Assembly (NCBI GenBank): GCA_041399205.1
Contig: JAWKTK010000027.1
Coordinates: 1 to 64,000, forward strand
Direction of reading: 5' to 3'
From: JAGQOZ01 sp041399205
GTDB lineage: Bacteria; Planctomycetota; Planctomycetia; Pirellulales; Pirellulaceae
DNA: 64,000 nt
In this document: positions 11,032-22,346 of the stretch, one piece after another
How the letters are laid out: every line of letters begins with the position of its first letter
Position numbering within the stretch: position 1 is the stretch's first letter
Notes under the pieces: model-generated
What the model saw: only the letters and a program-made list of their open reading frames with translations
What the model was told of the DNA's origin: nothing
Databases searched by the model: none
Position numbers and translations under genes: made by a program

Positions 11032-14000
11032 TATTGGTGTCGGAATCGATGAAACGGACGGCGTCTATATCAGTCTCAATGCAAACAAGACCGATGACCT
11101 GCACCTGGCTTTCAGCGCGGAACTGAATGGATTCAATACAGAACAAACCGCCCTCGAAGCGAGTCTCGGCTTCCTAACGCTTAAAGCAATTAATAATAAA
11201 ACGGAAGCGGCCGCGGAACTGGATATTGATATCGATCCTGGCGCTGACGGTCGCCTTCGCCTATCGGAGATTCTCTCAGCGGACCTTTCAACTTCCTTTA
11301 CTGGGAATGTGCTCGAAGCCGAAGATCCAAACCGAAGTGGTACAGAAGAACCATCAGGATCAGGGCAGTGGGACTACAACAAGGCAGCAATTGTCGATTG
11401 GGAGCTGATTGCCAGTATCAACGGCAACGCTGCGCTGCCACAGCTGAAGACGGGATTCAATCTTGATTGGACTGTGGGGAGCTTTGGTGCGTTAGGGAAT
11501 GCACCTCAAATCGAGTTCGCCAATGTTCAAATGAACCTTGGTTCGTTCCTACACGAGTTCCTCGGTCCAATCGTTAACAAGGTGAACAGTACATTAGACC
11601 CCGTCCGCCCGGTTCTAAAAGTCTTGACGGAGCCCATCCCGGTCATCAGTGATCTTGGCGGGCCTGTCACGCTGCTCGGGCTCGCAGACTTCTTCGGCTA
11701 CGGCGACTACAACGACTTTATTTACGCTGTGGACGACATTGCTGAACTGGCAGAACAGTTGAGCAGTGGGGTTGATGAAAAGAACTGGATCAATCTCGGA
11801 TCATTCGGTGTCGATGGCATGCTGGCCTCGTCGACTCGTGGACGCAATAGTTTGACGCCGCAAAAACTGATTGACGATCTAGGCAACGTCATCGGTGATC
11901 TCGACTACGACGACATCGTACGTCAGATCGATGATTCGCCGCAACCGGCACAAGCCGCGGCCTTTAATAGCTCCGTTGGATTTTCCGGCGGCGGCGGGTT
12001 CAAGTTTCCTCTCCTCGAAAATCCTTCGTCCGCGTTCGGACTGTTACTTGGCCAAGACGTCACGCTGTTCGGCTATGACATGCCGGCGCTGGTGGCCCAA
12101 TTTGAATACAGCCAGTTCTTCCCGGTAGTCGGTCCGATTGGAGCTCGGATCACTGGAAGTGTTGGCGCGGAGATTGACTTTGCGTTTGGCTTTGACACCG
12201 AGGGATTCTTTATTAGCGATACGGCATCAGTCGATGGCACCGGACCAGACGTGCCCGAGGTCACACTGTCAGCAGCCCTGAAGGCGGCCGCTGAAATCAA
12301 CCTGGCCGTGGCTCGAGCCGGTGTAGGCGGCGGAATCGGGATCGATGTCTTTTTCGATCTCCATGACAAGGACAACGACGGAAAAGTCCGTGTTGATGAA
12401 ATTGACGAGAACTTCAAGCTAGGCCCAATTCACGTTTTCGATGTCTCGGGCCAAGGTACGGCGTCTCTGTTCGCCTACTACGAAATTGGCTTCCGCGCTT
12501 TTGGAAAATGGGTGAAAGTTGCCGGCGACGAATACAAATTGGCCGAGGTAGTTCTGCTTGATTTCTCCTTGCCACGACCCAATAGCGAACCTGCACCACA
12601 TTCATGGGTCACCGGTGGAGTCCTGAATTTTGCCACCACCGAAGGTAATGATCAGTTCACAGTATTTAACGGAAGCGGTCCGGATGCTGGCAAGATTGTG
12701 GTCGAGTCGCAGGGTAAGCGGATCGCCCATCCAGGCGCCAGCTCGATCTTGTTTGATGGCCTTGGCGGCGACGATCGCTTCACTGTGCAACCGGGAGTAG
12801 CCGTTCCGGTCACTGCCAATGGTGGTACTGGTCGGGACGTGCTGACGCTGAGCGACAAAACAGTGGTGGTTAATGGCGGTGATGGTGATGACATCATTGT
12901 ACTGGGTGCCGGTGGAGCAACCGTCGATGGTGGCGATGGCGATGACGAGATCACTGGTTCCGACGCAGCAGACACCATCGACGGTGGATCCGGTAACGAT
13001 TTGATCAAGGGCCGCGGCGGCAACGATTTGATTAACGGTCAAGCAGGGGCAGATCGTATCGAGGGTGGCTTTGGCGATGACGAAATCTACGGCGGAACAG
13101 ATGGCGACTTTATCGACGGCGGTCGCGACAACGACATCATCCGTGGAGAAGGTGGTGATGACGAAATCGCTGGCGGATTCGGTGACGACATCCTTATCGG
13201 CGGTACGGGAAGTGATCGTCTTGACGGAGACCGTGGCGACGATTTGTTAATCGGCGACAGCATTTCGATTGCGCCGGTCTACGGTGTCACCATCGCTGAA
13301 TCGAACCTCAGCGGCATTGGCAACGATGTTCTGCTGGGCGGTCAAGGTAGCGATTACATCTTTGGCAGTGGTGGCGATGACCGAGTGGACGCGGGCAGCG
13401 GAAATGACTTTGTGTGGACTCACGCTGGCGCGGACGATATCTCGCTTGGCACTGGTGTTGACTGGGCCGACGGCGGTATCGGAGACGATGTCATCCGTGG
13501 TGATGAAGGCAGCGATACGATTATCGGGAACCTCGGTGCCGATACAATTTACGCCGGAACGAACGCCAGCGGCGGTGGATCGACTTCTGATGAAAACATC
13601 ATCTACGGCGATTTCGAAAATACGGACTCAGGAGATGGAAACGAGGCAAACGCGGACATCATCTATGGCGATGTTGGCATTGGAGGAACTCGCAACAACC
13701 AACCATATTTCGGTGACCTAATCTACGCCGGTTCAGGATCCGACAAGGTCTATGCGTTGGGAGGAACGAACCGTATTTTCCTCGGTGCAGGTAATAACAT
13801 TGCGACGAGCGGTTCTGGTAATGACGAAGTCTTTGCCGAGGACGGCGACGACACGATTACGATTAGCGGTGGTAACAACACGGTCAACGCGGGCGATGGT
13901 AACAACACTGTGATTACCGGTTCCGGCTTCGACCACATCACGACAGGAATCGGCAACGACGTCATCAACGCGGGTGATGGGGGCACAGTAACAAATCCTC

Positions 14001-14554
14001 AAGTTATTCATGCGGGGGCTCAAACTGCACCGCTAAACGGTGACAAGCGAATCACGACTGGTGACGGAGTCGAGGAGATTACCACGTACGGTGGTAGTGA
14101 CACCATCGTTTCCGGAGATGGCCTCAAGACGATCAATGCAGGCGAAGGTGACAACGTTATCAGCGTTGGAACGGTTGCCAGCGGCACGTCGATCGTCATC
14201 GTCGGCAGAGGTAACGATCGCATTACGATGGGTGATGGTGACAAGACGATCAAGGCGGATGCCGGAAACAATGTCATTCAAGTTGGTAGCGGCCCATCCA
14301 CCATTACAACGCTTGACGGGGATGACCGAATTACAACGGGTAACGACCGGGACATCATCATCACCAGCGGCGGTAATAATACGATACGCTCCGGTGGAGC
14401 ACGCGACTTCGTGCAAACCGGTGCTGGTGAAGACCAAATCTTCGGCGAAGGTGGCGATGACATTGTTCTCGCCGGTGCGGGCGATGACCGCGTCAGCGGT
14501 GGCGATGGCAACGACCTGATCGTTGGTGACTACGGTGATGACAATCTCTGGTGA
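11024..14554 (+). CDS. giant protein segment: beta domains and RTX calcium-binding repeats
   Basis: The frame is open from the break near 11024; no true start is implied. The first part (to about 12600) continues the Leu/Asp-rich repeat region with an EF-hand-like DKDNDGKVRVDEID at about 12366. From about 12630 to 14550 it is a long array of GGxGxDxU-type nonapeptides (GGDGDDEI, GGSGNDLI, GGQGSDYI), the hallmark of RTX proteins that bind Ca2+ in a parallel beta-roll after export. The middle units (13700-14400) are variants with TG.GNN and ITTGDG. The frame ends at DDNLW, where GGTGAC is probably missing bases of a G run, since GDKGRDVIWGG continues in another frame. Confidence 0.75.
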   Translation, partial: RIDIGVGIDETDGVYISLNANKTDDLHLAFSAELNGFNTEQTALEASLGFLTLKAINNKTEAAAELDIDIDPGADGRLRLSEILSADLSTSFTGNVLEAEDPNRSGTEEPSGSGQWDYNKAAIVDWELIASINGNAALPQLKTGFNLDWTVGSFGALGNAPQIEFANVQMNLGSFLHEFLGPIVNKVNSTLDPVRPVLKVLTEPIPVISDLGGPVTLLGLADFFGYGDYNDFIYAVDDIAELAEQLSSGVDEKNWINLGSFGVDGMLASSTRGRNSLTPQKLIDDLGNVIGDLDYDDIVRQIDDSPQPAQAAAFNSSVGFSGGGGFKFPLLENPSSAFGLLLGQDVTLFGYDMPALVAQFEYSQFFPVVGPIGARITGSVGAEIDFAFGFDTEGFFISDTASVDGTGPDVPEVTLSAALKAAAEINLAVARAGVGGGIGIDVFFDLHDKDNDGKVRVDEIDENFKLGPIHVFDVSGQGTASLFAYYEIGFRAFGKWVKVAGDEYKLAEVVLLDFSLPRPNSEPAPHSWVTGGVLNFATTEGNDQFTVFNGSGPDAGKIVVESQGKRIAHPGASSILFDGLGGDDRFTVQPGVAVPVTANGGTGRDVLTLSDKTVVVNGGDGDDIIVLGAGGATVDGGDGDDEITGSDAADTIDGGSGNDLIKGRGGNDLINGQAGADRIEGGFGDDEIYGGTDGDFIDGGRDNDIIRGEGGDDEIAGGFGDDILIGGTGSDRLDGDRGDDLLIGDSISIAPVYGVTIAESNLSGIGNDVLLGGQGSDYIFGSGGDDRVDAGSGNDFVWTHAGADDISLGTGVDWADGGIGDDVIRGDEGSDTIIGNLGADTIYAGTNASGGGSTSDENIIYGDFENTDSGDGNEANADIIYGDVGIGGTRNNQPYFGDLIYAGSGSDKVYALGGTNRIFLGAGNNIATSGSGNDEVFAEDGDDTITISGGNNTVNAGDGNNTVITGSGFDHITTGIGNDVINAGDGGTVTNPQVIHAGAQTAPLNGDKRITTGDGVEEITTYGGSDTIVSGDGLKTINAGEGDNVISVGTVASGTSIVIVGRGNDRITMGDGDKTIKADAGNNVIQVGSGPSTITTLDGDDRITTGNDRDIIITSGGNNTIRSGGARDFVQTGAGEDQIFGEGGDDIVLAGAGDDRVSGGDGNDLIVGDYGDDNLW

Positions 14555-14748
14555 CAAGGGAAGAGACGTCATCTGGGGTGGGCTGCCAACAGATGCCGTT
14601 GCAGCTTGGGGAATAGGGACTAATGCGTTTTCGGTAGCTTCGCCACCGGAATGGATTGGTGAAAACGGTATCGAAGACACCTTTGATTGGCTAATTCAAC
14701 CCTCTAGCAACAATGGATTCGAAACGTTTGTAACACCTGAACTGTTCG

Positions 14749-17007
14749 ATGTCGTCAACAACTCGAATAACGACGATAGGCGAGGGGGACGGGATGCCTA
14801 TGACCAGCCAACTGTACTGGTTGTTCCCAAAGTTCTTCTTTCACGCAGCGTTGACGGTGTCAAGCGCTACTGCATTGAACGCTGGAGATGGTGACGGATT
14901 CGACACGATCACTGGCGGTGATGACACCGACTGGTTGTTCGGCGGCGGTGACGCTGACTTAATCGATGGCGGTGCCGCGAGCGATTACATCGACGGTGGA
15001 GCCGCAAACGACCGACTGCTTGGCGGACTTGGCGAATCATTTGGCGATGGTGGCGACGATGTCATTCGTGGTGGCTTGCACAATGACATTCTTCGTGGAG
15101 GCGACGGACTCGACTTGCTATTCGGTGACGAAGGCGATGACCTCGTCTTTGGCGATGCAGGAAATGCGTTAGGCGGTCTCGGGCAGATCCTCTGGGGAGG
15201 CCCAGGCAACGATACGCTTTATGCGTTTGCAGGCTACGACGCACCGATCGAAGCAGGTAAAGACGGTGACCACTTGATCGGTGGAAGTGGTGAGGACTTA
15301 CTCTACGGTAACTTGCGGAAAGACATACTCGATGGTGAAGGCGGCAACGACTTCCTGCACGGCGATTATCTCGATGGACCGCTGTATGCTCGCATCGTGC
15401 GAGCGGCAATCACTGGTGGCGATGACATCCTGCTCGGTGGTTTTGGACAAGATCAGCTATTCGGTGGTGGCGGTAACGATATTCTTCGTGGCCAAGAGGA
15501 TGGCGACTGGCTGGAAGGCCTTGATGGCAACGATGCCTTGATCGGCGGACCTGGTATCGACATTCTTACACTTGATGTATCGAACACCTATTCAGTCACA
15601 GGTAATGACAAGCTATTCGGGCATGAGGCAACGGGCTCAACACTAGCCGATTTTGTGGATGACGCCGGAACAGCCGATCAGTGGGCTGACATCGTGTTGC
15701 TTCAAGGCGACACGCTACAGGATGCCTATGGAAACCCACTATTCCACGACAACATCTTTTTGTCTGGAAGTATTGGCACTGTTTTGAACATCACCTTTAA
15801 AGCGGCCTCGGGGCGCGATCCGGTTACGGGGCAGCTAGTTCACCGTGATTATTTTTCTGGCGAGATCATCGATCCCATCGGTAATAAGCAAGACATCAAC
15901 GCGCAAATCAATTCTAGCGTCGAGCAAATTCAGATCGCAGGTTTAATGGGCGATGATGTGATTGATGTGCGAGGCATCACGACAACGCTCGCAGACGGCA
16001 CTGCAAATGATGGTTCCGCTGCCGGTGTCTCTTACGCCGCGATGGTTGGCGGTGGTCCAGGAAACGACATTCTCTTGGGTTCCCCTGGCAACGATCGTCT
16101 CGATGGAGGACCTGGAAGCGATCGCATCTACGGCTTCGCTGGTAACGATCGGTTGTGGGGGGACTATTTCAACGGAAACGCGTCCTTCGATTCCGATGAA
16201 CTCTACGCGGGCGAAGGTTTCGATGATTTGATCGGCGGTTCTGGCGATAACGTCCTGTCGGCGTGGTCATTCAATCCGACGCTCGACTATGCATTCAGCG
16301 GAAATTACGCGGCGACTCCTGAGATTCTTCGCAATGCGTTGATGAGAACTGACGTCGCACCCAAAGCCGTTCTATCGACCGACACCTTTGGAGAGTTTAC
16401 GAACAGCTTTGGATTGCCAGAATCCGATCCGTTGGCGGGAGATCGAGAAGACACCCAACTCAATCGTATGCTCGGCAACAGTTCAGTCAATTCGGAACAG
16501 CTATACGGTGGTACCGGGCTCGATTTCCTCTATGGCAACGGCGGTGGTGGGGCGTTGGGTGACGAACTCTACACCTACCGCGGTGAACGTTTTGGTGAAG
16601 GCCAGATGCCATGGGAGCAAGATGACGCCTGGAAAGAATACGCGAAGCAGACGGACGCCGTTTGGTACGTTGGTGCCAAGTCCGGCCTGAGCAACGTGGC
16701 TGATACAGTCCGTATCGATTACGTCACGGACCCAACCAGTCCGGTCTACAACCGTCACCAAATCAGTGTGAAGCAAGCTGGGACGTTCAATGTTCTTTAT
16801 CAGTTTGAAGGAACGTCACCCTTTGATGCTTCGGGCGACGGACAATCGAGTACCGAATCATTCTTTGAACTGGAGAATGTCGGATACCGCTGGGATCCAG
16901 CAACTGGTCGACTTCATCGCCAGACCCCGGAGCAAGCGCCGAGAGTCCGGTTTGGGCACTCTTCAAGAGACGGACTTTGCTGCGACTGTACTTCCACCCG
17001 AAGGTGA
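14749..17007 (+). CDS. giant protein segment: second RTX array
   Basis: The true reading enters this frame at about 14866 (ATALNAGDGDGFD). The 310 bases before it (14555-14865, DKGRDVIWGG to VLLSRSVDGVK) belong to the same protein in the previous frame. RTX nonapeptides fill 14880-15560 and recur at 16030-16270 and 16500-16560. Between them lies a beta-rich region with ITFKAASGRDP. Near 16905-16975 the reading passes to the following frame after WDPATGR. No independent start is likely; the ATG at 14749 is in the out-of-frame overlap. Confidence 0.7.
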   Translation: MSSTTRITTIGEGDGMPMTSQLYWLFPKFFFHAALTVSSATALNAGDGDGFDTITGGDDTDWLFGGGDADLIDGGAASDYIDGGAANDRLLGGLGESFGDGGDDVIRGGLHNDILRGGDGLDLLFGDEGDDLVFGDAGNALGGLGQILWGGPGNDTLYAFAGYDAPIEAGKDGDHLIGGSGEDLLYGNLRKDILDGEGGNDFLHGDYLDGPLYARIVRAAITGGDDILLGGFGQDQLFGGGGNDILRGQEDGDWLEGLDGNDALIGGPGIDILTLDVSNTYSVTGNDKLFGHEATGSTLADFVDDAGTADQWADIVLLQGDTLQDAYGNPLFHDNIFLSGSIGTVLNITFKAASGRDPVTGQLVHRDYFSGEIIDPIGNKQDINAQINSSVEQIQIAGLMGDDVIDVRGITTTLADGTANDGSAAGVSYAAMVGGGPGNDILLGSPGNDRLDGGPGSDRIYGFAGNDRLWGDYFNGNASFDSDELYAGEGFDDLIGGSGDNVLSAWSFNPTLDYAFSGNYAATPEILRNALMRTDVAPKAVLSTDTFGEFTNSFGLPESDPLAGDREDTQLNRMLGNSSVNSEQLYGGTGLDFLYGNGGGGALGDELYTYRGERFGEGQMPWEQDDAWKEYAKQTDAVWYVGAKSGLSNVADTVRIDYVTDPTSPVYNRHQISVKQAGTFNVLYQFEGTSPFDASGDGQSSTESFFELENVGYRWDPATGRLHRQTPEQAPRVRFGHSSRDGLCCDCTSTRR

Positions 17008-20000
17008 TTTTCTTGCGATCTTAGTCGATACGTTAGATGGTGAAGATCAGGTATTTGTCGGTGAAACAGTACAGAAATCGGTATGGGTCGATGCGGGGGC
17101 CGGCGACGATCTGGTGCGGATGGAACCTCGCCTGGCTTATCTGCCCGACATTTCCGACCCTGTTTCAGGCCGTAACGACACACCGGCAGGAGCCTATCCG
17201 CTGGGAAGTCTTACCACGGATATTGACGTGGAAGGTCTGACCATCGACAGCGCTGAGGACGTCTACGAGCGCGAGAATTCCGAGGTCGATTGGTTTTCCT
17301 TCAGTCTTAGCGCCGCGCCGAAAGCTGGAGATCTACTACGAATTTCGGAGGGTGTAGGTCGCTTTGTTCCCACCGATGGAAATGGGAAGCCTGGAACAGA
17401 CATAAATACTGGTGCAATAGTCGCTGACCGAAAAGAACAGAATCTTCAAATTCAGCTCTTCACAGGAATTGAACCTGCTTGGAATTCGCTAGGAGACTAC
17501 TCCGGTGCGGGAAATGTGCCGTTCTCAGTCACAATTCCGGGCGGAGATATGGAATTCGGGTCTGCTGAGTTCGAAACAGCGGATGACCGTATGCTTGTCA
17601 ATGGTCGAACTTACAACTTGGTTTACGCGGCCGATCCAACGGAGCCACTCCCACTAACAATCACGCCGACTGAAGTTCTGAAGATGAACTACGTGGGTGA
17701 CCCAGCCAAAGGTCCGATCGAGACCAATGCAGTCGATCATCTGCTACAAACCGCGACGGCCTACCAGAACGGAAGTGGTGCCTATATTGACCTGCAAGGG
17801 TTGTCAGCAAACACCACATATTATGTTCGTGTTCTTGATCAAGATAGCGTGACCGGAGGCTACTCGATTGCCTACCAAAGTGTCAGCACTCCAGACACTT
17901 ATGAGCTCGCTTCAGCGAACACGAGTCCGTCATCGCCGCACCGATTCGAGTCACCTTCGTCGCTGGATCGAATCGAGAATCTGACGTTGCCCGCTATTAC
18001 GGGAGCAACCAACGAGGGCGACTGGTTTGAGATTCCATTGGCTAGTCCCGCCGGAACGGTTTCAGTTTCGGTCGGCGAAGACATGCCCAACAGAATTGTG
18101 ACATTGCATCTGGTTGAAAAAGGTTCGTTGACAGAATTGGTGTTCGCTACAACCCAAGCCAATGATCCACCCGCCACGATTGATTTTTCGACGGTGGCCG
18201 GGCTCTCGGCAGGAGACTACTTGCTGCGAGTCAGCGCAGATGGACCGGCACGATACACACTTTCGTTTGACATTGAGCAAGTGCTAACTGGTATACGATC
18301 AGCGGCGGAGCTAGTTAACGTAGCTCCTGAGCTGGCCAGGATTGGTTCAGCCTTTAATCCCTTCGCATTACCATCACTCGAGAAATTTGCCTCGGAAGTT
18401 CATTCGATTAGCGCCCCGGCTAACAATGCGCCCGAGACTGGCGACTTGGTCGATGCGGCCGCGAACTTTTACACCTTCACATTGTCGGAGAGGGGCACGC
18501 TGGGCGAAGCAATAGGCCTCCGTAATCTTGACTCGGATGCGAAGTTCGCATCGCCCGAAAACTTGCTCCGAATTCAACTTCTCGCCGCAGACGGACGCGT
18601 GCTTCAGGAGAACGAATCCAGCGACGCTGATCCGCAGACATCGATTGATCTGGCCGGAGTTGAGCCTGGGACTTACCGCATCCGCGTTGATGCAGTACGC
18701 CGATTCGACCAATTGCAGGGAGATCCATCAGAACCTGTCTTTGAAGCGTTGGCCTCCGCTAATTCTAAGTACGAGATTTACTCGGCGACAGGTTTGAGGG
18801 TACAGCGCGACAAGTCCGTCGTGGACGCACGCCAATCCGTTTCGCGATCGTTGTCGGCACCCCAAACGATTCGCCGTGATGTGATTTTGGGAGGTGACGG
18901 CGACGACGCTTTACTTGGCGGCAGCGGAGAAGACTGGATTTTCGGCGGTAGGGGCGATGATCGATTGTCCGGCGGTTACGACGATCAAGCGGAAGACTTG
19001 ATCTTCGGTGGCGAAGGAAACGACTACTTCATCGTGCTGCCCGACAACTTGACGCTTGACAATGGCGTTCGCAAAGATCTGGGAAACAGCGATCTCTTTG
19101 TTGGGGGTGAGACAGGCGATGGCTACTTTGATCAAGTCTTCTACGTCGGAGGAAGCGGCGGTGATTTCGTCACGCTCGGGTTCGATCGCTTCCTGGGCAG
19201 ACACAAAATATCGACGTTGGTTTTTGACACAGATACGGGAAATTTCGTCTCAAGTGACGGACAGCATCAACAACTTTACTCCTTCTTCCGTGCGATCAAT
19301 ATTGACCGGACGGTTGTTGATGCCGGCGCTGGAACCGACATTATCCATGCTGATCCCGGTTATTTGCTCGGAGGAGAATCTTGGGGCATAAGTGGCGGTG
19401 ACCTAGCGGCTGGTGCGACAGCTTTTCGACAACTAATGCTTGTCGGCGGAGAAGATACCGATTTGATCATCGGAGGTGCTGGGGACGAAACCATTGTTGG
19501 AGGCAATCTGCTCGGAACGGATGACCAAGGCGACTTTCTTGCGGGAGGACTTGGCGATGACTTTATTCAAGCGGCTAATTCCAACGAAGGTGGAGGTTTA
19601 ACCTACCAGAACTACCTTTATGGAGGCCGTTTTGAATTTGAGGATACGACACTCCAGGGCGACCTCAGCATCCAAGAGGTACTTCTGTTCACTCCAGATT
19701 CAGGTGTGATTCCACATGACTCACCGCTTGCAGTGAATACATATAACCCGATCGACAAGGCTTTCAATGAAGTAGGAAGTGTTCGGCGCGAAGTAGCGAT
19801 TTTACCTGTCGATGGGAATGCTGGCGTTTCTTTCCCAATTGAAGCAGATGTGCCGCAAATACTTTCTTTCTCGTTCGCTCTGGAAGGAATCAATCCAGCC
19901 AGTGGTGGACAACAAAATCTACAGTCGATCGTGAGTGTTGGCGATTTTAACGGCGATGGCCTTGAAGACTTTCTTGCTTACGGCGCATCCGGCCAAAGTT

Positions 20001-21391
20001 TTGTTCTTTTTGGCCCCGTGCAGTCTTCCGCTCTCTCTCGAATCACAACAACACCCAAGGTGACACAGGCAGGCCGTGCGTTTGCTACGTTCCGAACAGA
20101 AGACTGGTTTTTCGAACGGGAATATACCAATAACCCAGCGATGGAGGATGATGTCGCATCCCTTCGCGCTGGAGGAAGGGCAGATCAGTTACTCGTTGAA
20201 TCGCTCGGACGTTTCGTCGCGTCAGGAAACTTGATCGGGAATGATGACACTAGCGATTTGGTATTTGCGACAATTGAATCTGGCAATTTAGTTTTGAAAA
20301 TTGTCGCGGGCGCGACATCAAGTTCTCGGCAGATTTCTAGTGTAGCCAAGACCATCACCTTGCCATTGACTGATCTTGAGACCAATCTCGATAGCCTGAG
20401 CGTAGTTGCTCTGGACTGGGACGGCACGAACGGGGAGGGGCATGATGAACTCGTCGTTGTCGGGACGCCGATCGCCCATGCGACCGACGTCAATGCAGAA
20501 CGAACTGCGGGATACATCTTTTCCGGTGCAACGCTGAATACCTCAGTCATCGAATTCAACGCTTCCCATGCCTCAATTCACATCAAAACCGATACCACCG
20601 ATAGACAGTCGCTTGTTTCGGTTGCAGCAGCTCAGCAAGATCCTCCAGTAACCTGGACAGCTACCACTTCTAATAGCAACTTGCGAGTATCTGCCGTTGG
20701 TGACGTCAACCAAGATGGTTTCGAAGACCTGGTCCTTGGCGACAGCACTTACGTGGTCTACATCGATTCTTCCGATCCGATTCCTGGTACGAATGTCGAC
20801 GAGGCTTTTGGGCGAGTCTACCTGGCATTAGGCGGTCGTTCTTTGGCGAACTCACAAACGCCGGTTTCGCTGCTAGCAAATCCAGGTGGCAACTATGACG
20901 GGTCCCTATCTCACTACGTATGGCAGGGTCGGGGTTTAGGGGCTGACGTCTTTGTAAGTGGCGATACCAACTTTGACGGAGCCAGCGATTTTGGATTTAC
21001 CCGAAACTACGAAGACGCCGACGGCAACTCAAGTAATATTGGCGATCAGGAAAATGCTCGTGGTTCGGTGTTTGTGATTGGTGGGACTCCAAAATACAAA
21101 CCGGACCACAACTACCTGAATACGACAGGTTTCATCAACCCACTTCAGGCTGTCGATGATTCTGAAGACTACCGAGACGTCAATAGCGTCCTTGGAATCC
21201 TAACCAAGGTTACTTCAGGCAAACACGCCATCCCTGACCAGTTCGTAACTCTGGGCGATTTCGATGGAGATAGCCGAACAGACTTGGTGGTGACCCTATC
21301 GACCAACAACAGCAACCGGCCCCACGTCTACTACAGTTGCGACGAGCCGACTTGGGACGCCGTACGGATTAACGATCAGTTCATCGGATAA
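16790..21391 (+). CDS. giant protein segment: PPC-like domains, RTX patch, FG-GAP/VCBS repeats
   Basis: True sequence starts near 16910. At 17200-17900 and 17910-18280 there are PPC-type (bacterial pre-peptidase C-terminal) beta-sandwiches, with features such as EVDWFSFSL, GDLLRIS and GDYLLRVSADGPARYTL. A further one lies at 18430-18790. A short RTX patch (GGDGDDALLGGSGEDWIFGG, 18890-18970) and additional GG.GD motifs to 19560 follow. From about 19930 to 21300 there are FG-GAP/VCBS-like units: GDFNGDGLEDF, GDVNQDGFEDL, GDTNFDGASDF and GDFDGDSRTDL, which normally build a Ca-binding beta-propeller. The frame stops at 21391, where SDNGSFQGEVNP continues in another frame. Confidence 0.7.
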   Translation: MFFISLKERHPLMLRATDNRVPNHSLNWRMSDTAGIQQLVDFIARPRSKRRESGLGTLQETDFAATVLPPEGDFLAILVDTLDGEDQVFVGETVQKSVWVDAGAGDDLVRMEPRLAYLPDISDPVSGRNDTPAGAYPLGSLTTDIDVEGLTIDSAEDVYERENSEVDWFSFSLSAAPKAGDLLRISEGVGRFVPTDGNGKPGTDINTGAIVADRKEQNLQIQLFTGIEPAWNSLGDYSGAGNVPFSVTIPGGDMEFGSAEFETADDRMLVNGRTYNLVYAADPTEPLPLTITPTEVLKMNYVGDPAKGPIETNAVDHLLQTATAYQNGSGAYIDLQGLSANTTYYVRVLDQDSVTGGYSIAYQSVSTPDTYELASANTSPSSPHRFESPSSLDRIENLTLPAITGATNEGDWFEIPLASPAGTVSVSVGEDMPNRIVTLHLVEKGSLTELVFATTQANDPPATIDFSTVAGLSAGDYLLRVSADGPARYTLSFDIEQVLTGIRSAAELVNVAPELARIGSAFNPFALPSLEKFASEVHSISAPANNAPETGDLVDAAANFYTFTLSERGTLGEAIGLRNLDSDAKFASPENLLRIQLLAADGRVLQENESSDADPQTSIDLAGVEPGTYRIRVDAVRRFDQLQGDPSEPVFEALASANSKYEIYSATGLRVQRDKSVVDARQSVSRSLSAPQTIRRDVILGGDGDDALLGGSGEDWIFGGRGDDRLSGGYDDQAEDLIFGGEGNDYFIVLPDNLTLDNGVRKDLGNSDLFVGGETGDGYFDQVFYVGGSGGDFVTLGFDRFLGRHKISTLVFDTDTGNFVSSDGQHQQLYSFFRAINIDRTVVDAGAGTDIIHADPGYLLGGESWGISGGDLAAGATAFRQLMLVGGEDTDLIIGGAGDETIVGGNLLGTDDQGDFLAGGLGDDFIQAANSNEGGGLTYQNYLYGGRFEFEDTTLQGDLSIQEVLLFTPDSGVIPHDSPLAVNTYNPIDKAFNEVGSVRREVAILPVDGNAGVSFPIEADVPQILSFSFALEGINPASGGQQNLQSIVSVGDFNGDGLEDFLAYGASGQSFVLFGPVQSSALSRITTTPKVTQAGRAFATFRTEDWFFEREYTNNPAMEDDVASLRAGGRADQLLVESLGRFVASGNLIGNDDTSDLVFATIESGNLVLKIVAGATSSSRQISSVAKTITLPLTDLETNLDSLSVVALDWDGTNGEGHDELVVVGTPIAHATDVNAERTAGYIFSGATLNTSVIEFNASHASIHIKTDTTDRQSLVSVAAAQQDPPVTWTATTSNSNLRVSAVGDVNQDGFEDLVLGDSTYVVYIDSSDPIPGTNVDEAFGRVYLALGGRSLANSQTPVSLLANPGGNYDGSLSHYVWQGRGLGADVFVSGDTNFDGASDFGFTRNYEDADGNSSNIGDQENARGSVFVIGGTPKYKPDHNYLNTTGFINPLQAVDDSEDYRDVNSVLGILTKVTSGKHAIPDQFVTLGDFDGDSRTDLVVTLSTNNSNRPHVYYSCDEPTWDAVRINDQFIG

Positions 21392-22346
21392 TGGTAGTTT
21401 CCAAGGTGAAGTCAATCCGGTTGCCGCAAATACAAATCTAGCGGAAGGGGCAGATGGTTTCGGAGTGCTTTCTCCAACGCCGTTCCTTGATCTAAATGCC
21501 GGATGGAATTTCTGATCTGGTCATTGTGCTCCCGACGCAAACATCACGACAGGAGTTTACGACGATCCGCTCGAGGACGACGTGTTTGCGGACGCGGGTG
21601 CCGGTCGAGTTTATGTTATCTACGGAAGCGGACGCCCAACGGAACTTCCCGCCGGGCGTCTGGAAACGACACTAGCGAATCGAGAGATTCCACGCGGTGG
21701 CTTATATTTGGTGGAGGAACCTGACAGACAGGCTTGGGAATATTTTGGGGCTGACGACACTCTGATCAGTGCGTCGAACTCCGTGTCGGCGGGCAACCTG
21801 CGTGCAGGCATGTCTCTGCACAATGCTGCAAGCGATTCAGGATACGTGATGTACACAGCCGAAAGTGTGCATACACGATTTGTGAATCTAGAAGGTCAAT
21901 CCCTTCTTCCTAAGGACAGCAGCGACCACTTCTTGATCGTTCGTTATTCAGCAGGTTCCTGGCAGTACAGCGATGGCGTTCAGTGGATTAACTTCAATTT
22001 CGCGTCGTCTGACACGCTAGTGGCCGAGGTTTTATTTGATACACATTCGGTTACCGCTTTGCCGTACGCTACCCAGCGGATCCACGGAATTCGCCCCGGC
22101 GTTCTTGGCGGAGATCTTGGCTTCTTCGCTGATTCCGATGCAGGCAACCCGAATCCAGGCCGCTATTCTGTTACTGGAACGACCTTTGATCTGCCAGGCA
22201 TCGAACGTTGGTACACGTTCACTTTCCAAGGTGATGGGCAAATAGGGGATTACATCAAAATCCGAACGGACACGGGCATTAATCGTCCGATTAGTCGCCC
22301 GGCTGGCAGAGCTTCTACTCGACTAATCCGAATGCAGCCGCATTGA
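21392..22346 (+). pseudogene. giant protein segment, frameshifted, after the propeller
   Basis: The reading passes through at least two breaks (about 21392 and 21515-21540). The longest clean piece (about 21540-22346) contains ADAGAGRVYVIYGSGRP, another FG-GAP-like strand, and a beta-sandwich with RYSVTGTTFDLPGIERWYTF. I do not recognise a specific enzyme. It ends where KENFEFDIDPLQ takes over in the next frame. Confidence 0.55.

Noticed and set aside
12602..14680. Several 60-215-codon minus-strand frames opposite the RTX arrays
   Set aside because: The periodic GGxGxD codons create long antisense frames rich in Pro/Ser or Val/Ile; there is no start signal or family resemblance.
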